This document shows positions 42,569 through 43,336 of a stretch of 43,336 nucleotides of DNA, piece after piece. Every line of letters begins with the position of its first letter. Positions within the stretch are counted from its first letter, which is position 1. The DNA comes from Chara braunii (taxonomy: Eukaryota > Streptophyta > Charophyceae > Charales > Characeae): the NCBI GenBank assembly GCA_003427395.1, contig BFEA01000386.1, forward strand, positions 992,143 to 1,035,478, given 5' to 3'. The position numbers were made by a program, and so were the translations under genes. The notes beneath the pieces are model-generated. The model worked only from the letters and a program-made list of their open reading frames with translations. It did not search any database and had not been told where the DNA came from.

Positions 42569-43168
42569 CTAAGAAGTAGCCGAATCCCTCCCTTCCTCTT
42601 TGTCTTCATGCAGTGGATCACCAGCCACGTCATCGGACACCTCTTGAATGGCCGGCCGTTTACCAAACGCCCTCTCAACCCTCTTCGCAATGATCTCAAC
42701 TATCGTTTCACTGAGAGTAGTATACTTGACTCCCTCCTTCAGGCAAATCTCAGTCACGGCGTCCTTCTTTTTACCACGCAGTTCCCTCTTCGCTTCCCTA
42801 ATGAAAATCTCACGGTCCAACTCCCCGCTAGCCTCAATCTCGTCTTCTTTTTTTTTTTCTTTGCAGGTCTTATAGGCGGTTCTCCCCTCCCTATTCTTTG
42901 CTTCATCCAATCGTTCACGAAAAGTAGATCTTGGTGTCACTCTTTTGCTTGCCTCTCGCTTGTTCAGTTCATCCTTCAATTTAGCATTCTCTTGCTCGGC
43001 TTCGCGTCTTCTGTTCAACTCTTGTAATCTCAGTTCCTTCAAGGCTTCAACTTCCAGATTGTGCAGCTGGCGTAGCTGGTCAAGCTTACGAGGGCTGGTC
43101 AAGCTTACGAGGAGACTGTTGAGGAGTCGCGTACGGTACTTTTTGTTGTGCCGCCGGCGAAGTAGCAA
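42569..43168 (-). CDS. Charged coiled-coil ORF upstream of the Penelope-like endonuclease
   Basis: 200 open codons on the same strand as the Penelope-like element, ending about 110 bp before its first recognised endonuclease segment. The protein is very rich in Arg, Lys and Glu, with a strong coiled-coil look (about residues 30-75, ALKELRLQELNRRREAEQEN) and an acidic C-terminus. No catalytic motif recognised. It could be the N-terminal extension of the same polyprotein, split by a frameshift, or a separate RNA-binding ORF. A short duplication, CTGGTCAAGCTTACGAGG, lies at about 43,077-43,113. Confidence 0.45.
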   Translation of the reverse strand: MLLRRRHNKKYRTRLLNSLLVSLTSPRKLDQLRQLHNLEVEALKELRLQELNRRREAEQENAKLKDELNKREASKRVTPRSTFRERLDEAKNREGRTAYKTCKEKKKEDEIEASGELDREIFIREAKRELRGKKKDAVTEICLKEGVKYTTLSETIVEIIAKRVERAFGKRPAIQEVSDDVAGDPLHEDKEEGRDSATS

Positions 43169-43239
43169 TGCGGCTTCATTTTTAGCCGGATTTTAGTGCC
43201 TCTTTCTTCCATGTTTCAGCTTCCAACACCGCCTCTACA

Positions 43240-43336
43240 TTGCCACTTGTACGAACCCTCGTATGAGTACGGATTCGTACTCTTGTACTCGTACGCTAGG
43301 GGCCCCGTACAAGTTTTTTTTTTTTTTTTTTTTTTT
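43240..43336. repeat. CGTAC word island with GGGGCCCC block and T-run
   Basis: CGTAC, GTACG and TGTAC recur about eight times in 43,247-43,310, then AGGGGCCCCGTACAAG and a T-run to the window end. Same grammar as the islands at 345-416 and 18,890-19,080. Possibly the end of another hAT-like element, cut by the window edge. Confidence 0.45.

Overview
This window reads as transposon-dense intergenic DNA of a large plant-lineage (streptophyte or green algal) nuclear genome. I see no convincing single-copy host gene. Reasons: nested and decayed retroelements on both strands, long CT/GT/GA/GATT microsatellites, a TTTAGGG-type telomere-like stretch, an initiator-tRNA-primed chromovirus, an L1-like LINE with a zinc-binding RT tail, and a Penelope-like element with an N-terminal GIY-YIG domain, an arrangement described from green algae and spike mosses (Chlamys group) and invertebrates (Naiad group). 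A charophyte such as Chara would fit, but that is inference.

Layout. 1-416: the right half of a hAT-like non-autonomous element with an (ATCA)n core. About 430-1260: a diverged relative of the LTR found later, then (CT)n. 1.4-7.1 kb: no recognisable gene; a GT microsatellite, a small T-rich insertion with a target duplication, and a 1.8-kb C/T-skewed degenerate repeat. 7.1-15.1 kb: an almost full-length but heavily broken L1-like LINE (ORF1, APE endonuclease, RT, zinc-binding tail). Its RT region carries a 38-bp sequencing junction adapter plus a 124-bp artificial duplication, which is an assembly error. 15.4-15.65 kb: assembly gap. 15.8-18.7 kb: two diverged direct copies of an unknown repeat, with minisatellites between them. 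18.9-20.2 kb: two word-rich repeat islands beside A/T tracts. 20.2-23.2 kb: a Ty3-type integrase remnant followed by unrecognised ORFs. 23.2-26.4 kb: a possible LTR end and otherwise unassigned sequence.

26,450-35,228: a complete Ty3/gypsy chromovirus with two LTRs of about 937 bp, a primer binding site, gag, protease, RT/RNase H, integrase, a chromodomain-like tail and a polypurine tract. All coding parts are interrupted by stops and frameshifts. 35.3-37.2 kb: a 5'-truncated LINE on the minus strand. 37.2-38.0 kb: fold-back elements. 38.2-43.2 kb, minus strand: a Penelope-like element with the order GIY-YIG endonuclease, CxC linker, RT, then a hammerhead-ribozyme-like motif. An 805-bp hAT element (41,544-42,348) with an 8-bp target duplication interrupts its endonuclease.

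Nothing here appears to work together as a host pathway; the genes are parts of separate mobile elements. The most informative points are the domain order and ribozyme-like motif of the Penelope-like element, the hAT insertion whose removal rejoins the endonuclease, the excess of TAG among nonsense codons, the tiny T-rich insertions with target duplications, and the adapter artefact.
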